In this document: piece after piece, positions 5,421 through 6,605 of the stretch
Layout of the letters: each line of letters begins with the position of its first letter
Position numbering within the stretch: position 1 is the stretch's first letter
DNA from: Bacteroidota bacterium
Lineage (GTDB): Bacteria; Bacteroidota; Bacteroidia; Bacteroidales; Cfx3-03
Direction of reading: 5' to 3'
Assembly (NCBI GenBank): GCA_030706265.1
Contig: JAUZOX010000155.1
Coordinates: 1 to 6,605 of the forward strand
Length of the DNA stretch: 6,605 nucleotides
Program-made: the position numbers and the translations under genes
The notes under the pieces: generated by a model
Told to the model about the DNA's origin: nothing
Database searches by the model: none
The model's input: the letters and a program-made list of their open reading frames with translations, nothing else

Positions 5421-6605
5421 TTAGTATCCAAACGGAATGAAAATTTTAAATTTTGTTCCTTTTCCTAATTCACTCTCCACCGAGATCTTTCCACCATGCT
5501 TCTCCACCATGAATTTGACATAGCTGAGGCCGAGTCCAAATCCTTTCACATCGTGAATATCTCCGGTTGGAACCCTGTAGAGTTTCTCAAAAATTTTCTT
5601 CTGGTGCGCCTTGCTGATTCCGATGCCGTTGTCTTCAATGGTAATTACGATCCCCCCCTTCACGTTTTCGGTAGTGACCACGATCTGAGGCTTTTTGGGC
5701 GTGTATTTATTGGCGTTATCGAGTAAATTGTATATAATGTTTGTAAGATGAACTTTATCGGCAAGGATTACACTCTCCTGCGCTTTGAGATTGGATGTCA
5801 GAGATCCGTCCCTGATCTCAACCTGGATGCCGATGTTTCGGATCACATCCGAAATGACTTTATGAATATCAATCTTTTCCCTGCGTGGTTTTAATTCTCC
5901 CTTTTCAATGATGGCAGATTGTAAAATCTTTTCTGCCATCTGTCCCAACCTTTTATTTTCTTCACTGACAATATTGATATAAGAACTGGAAAGTTCTTCC
6001 GATTTTTGAAACTCTTTATCCGCAAGCGCCTCGCAGGCAAGCGATATTGTTGAGATCGGGGTCTTGAACTCATGGGTCATGTTATTGATGAAGTCATTTT
6101 TCATGACCGAGAGTTTTTTTTGCCGTAGAATGGTTGCAATGGTATAACTGAAAGAAAAGAATAACAACACGATGAGTATAATCGAAACACTGAGCATCCA
6201 CGACAGTTTTAACAAAACGTATTTGGTCTGGTTGGGAAAATAAACCATCAGGTAGTTGGTGGATGAAAACGAAGTGTTAGGATATAAATTGAACCGGTAA
6301 CCTTTTGTCTTGAGTTCTTTACTGTAAAGTCCGGTTCGCTCTATGATCATCTGCTTGCGATCGACACTCCAGATGCCGAATTCAAAGGGCGTGTTTATCC
6401 CTCTGTTGCGGAATTCGTTTGATAACAATGAGTCCAGAAGTCTGGTATTGATTCTTTTCTCTATCTGTTCAGGGTAGCGTGATTTAAAGAGGTCGAGAAA
6501 TACTTCGCTCAAGAGGGTGGATTGTTTTAAGAGTTCCTCCACATTCTTTCGGTTCATGTTGGGTTTAAGATCCCTGCCGTTTTTCTTTGAAGATGACGGT
6601 TCCGG
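5421..6605 (-). CDS. rprX: Sensor histidine kinase, RprX-like (5' end outside window)
   Basis: A membrane kinase that autophosphorylates on His and passes phosphate to the adjacent RprY-like regulator. The frame stays open from the TAA at 5421-5423 to the window edge (394 codons), so the gene is cut at its N-terminus. The ATG at 6557 is internal, since 16 in-frame codons precede it without a stop and the first membrane helix is missing. Numbering from that Met: remainder of the periplasmic sensor region (1-115, with RNRGINTPFEFGIWS), a membrane helix (about 117-144), HisKA with phospho-acceptor H162 in MTHEFKTP, then HATPase_c with N-box NIIYNLLDNANKYTP (273-287), G1 DNGIGIS (309-315), F-box FEKLYR (323-328) and G2 GFGLGLS (339-345). 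All catalytic motifs are intact. Family identity rests on these motifs, kinase-before-regulator order and the RprY-like partner; the sensed signal is unknown. Confidence 0.93.
   Translation of the reverse strand, partial: PEPSSSKKNGRDLKPNMNRKNVEELLKQSTLLSEVFLDLFKSRYPEQIEKRINTRLLDSLLSNEFRNRGINTPFEFGIWSVDRKQMIIERTGLYSKELKTKGYRFNLYPNTSFSSTNYLMVYFPNQTKYVLLKLSWMLSVSIILIVLLFFSFSYTIATILRQKKLSVMKNDFINNMTHEFKTPISTISLACEALADKEFQKSEELSSSYINIVSEENKRLGQMAEKILQSAIIEKGELKPRREKIDIHKVISDVIRNIGIQVEIRDGSLTSNLKAQESVILADKVHLTNIIYNLLDNANKYTPKKPQIVVTTENVKGGIVITIEDNGIGISKAHQKKIFEKLYRVPTGDIHDVKGFGLGLSYVKFMVEKHGGKISVESELGKGTKFKIFIPFGY

Noticed and set aside
5496..5726. 76-codon plus-strand ORF antisense to the kinase ATPase domain
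   Set aside because: It lies fully opposite conserved catalytic motifs and looks like a shadow.
6555..6557. ATG at 6557 as the true start of the kinase
   Set aside because: The frame is open through 16 more codons to the window edge, and starting here would remove the first membrane helix and leave the sensor region without export.

Overview
The window looks like a chromosomal segment of a member of the Bacteroidota, probably order Bacteroidales or a relative. The evidence is the protein families (an RprX/RprY-type two-component pair, a Bacteroidota-style TolC/adaptor pair and a short TsaB), the near absence of good Shine-Dalgarno sites, AT-rich intergenic DNA and moderate GC content in genes. 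All five well-supported genes lie on the minus strand. I see no tRNA, rRNA, CRISPR array, insertion sequence or phage gene.

Reading in the direction of transcription (right to left): (1) 6605-5421 is an RprX-like sensor histidine kinase whose N-terminus lies outside the window. It is followed after 49 nt by its OmpR-family response regulator, RprY-like (5371-4667), and by an intrinsic terminator (about 4614-4580). (2) 4666-3778 is an 889-nt stretch with no convincing gene. It is rich in inverted repeats, including a compact element at 4237-4383 whose helices exclude one another, an 11-bp-period direct repeat, and two short overlapping ORFs on the plus strand. (3) 3777-886 holds a TolC-family outer-membrane channel and an RND/MacA-type periplasmic adaptor, ending in a strong hairpin. 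(4) 808-107 is tsaB, for tRNA t6A synthesis, starting only 12 nt past the terminator's U-tract. (5) At the left edge, 3-95 on the plus strand reads as the last 30 codons of an unrecognised gene converging on tsaB.

The two-component pair senses a signal in the envelope and controls transcription. The channel and adaptor would form the outer-membrane and periplasmic parts of a tripartite exporter, but no inner-membrane pump is encoded between them or after them in this window. Control of the efflux pair by RprXY is suggested only by adjacency and shared orientation. The genes themselves are ordinary. The least explained DNA is the structured gap at 3778-4666, where a small RNA or long regulatory leader is possible but unproven.
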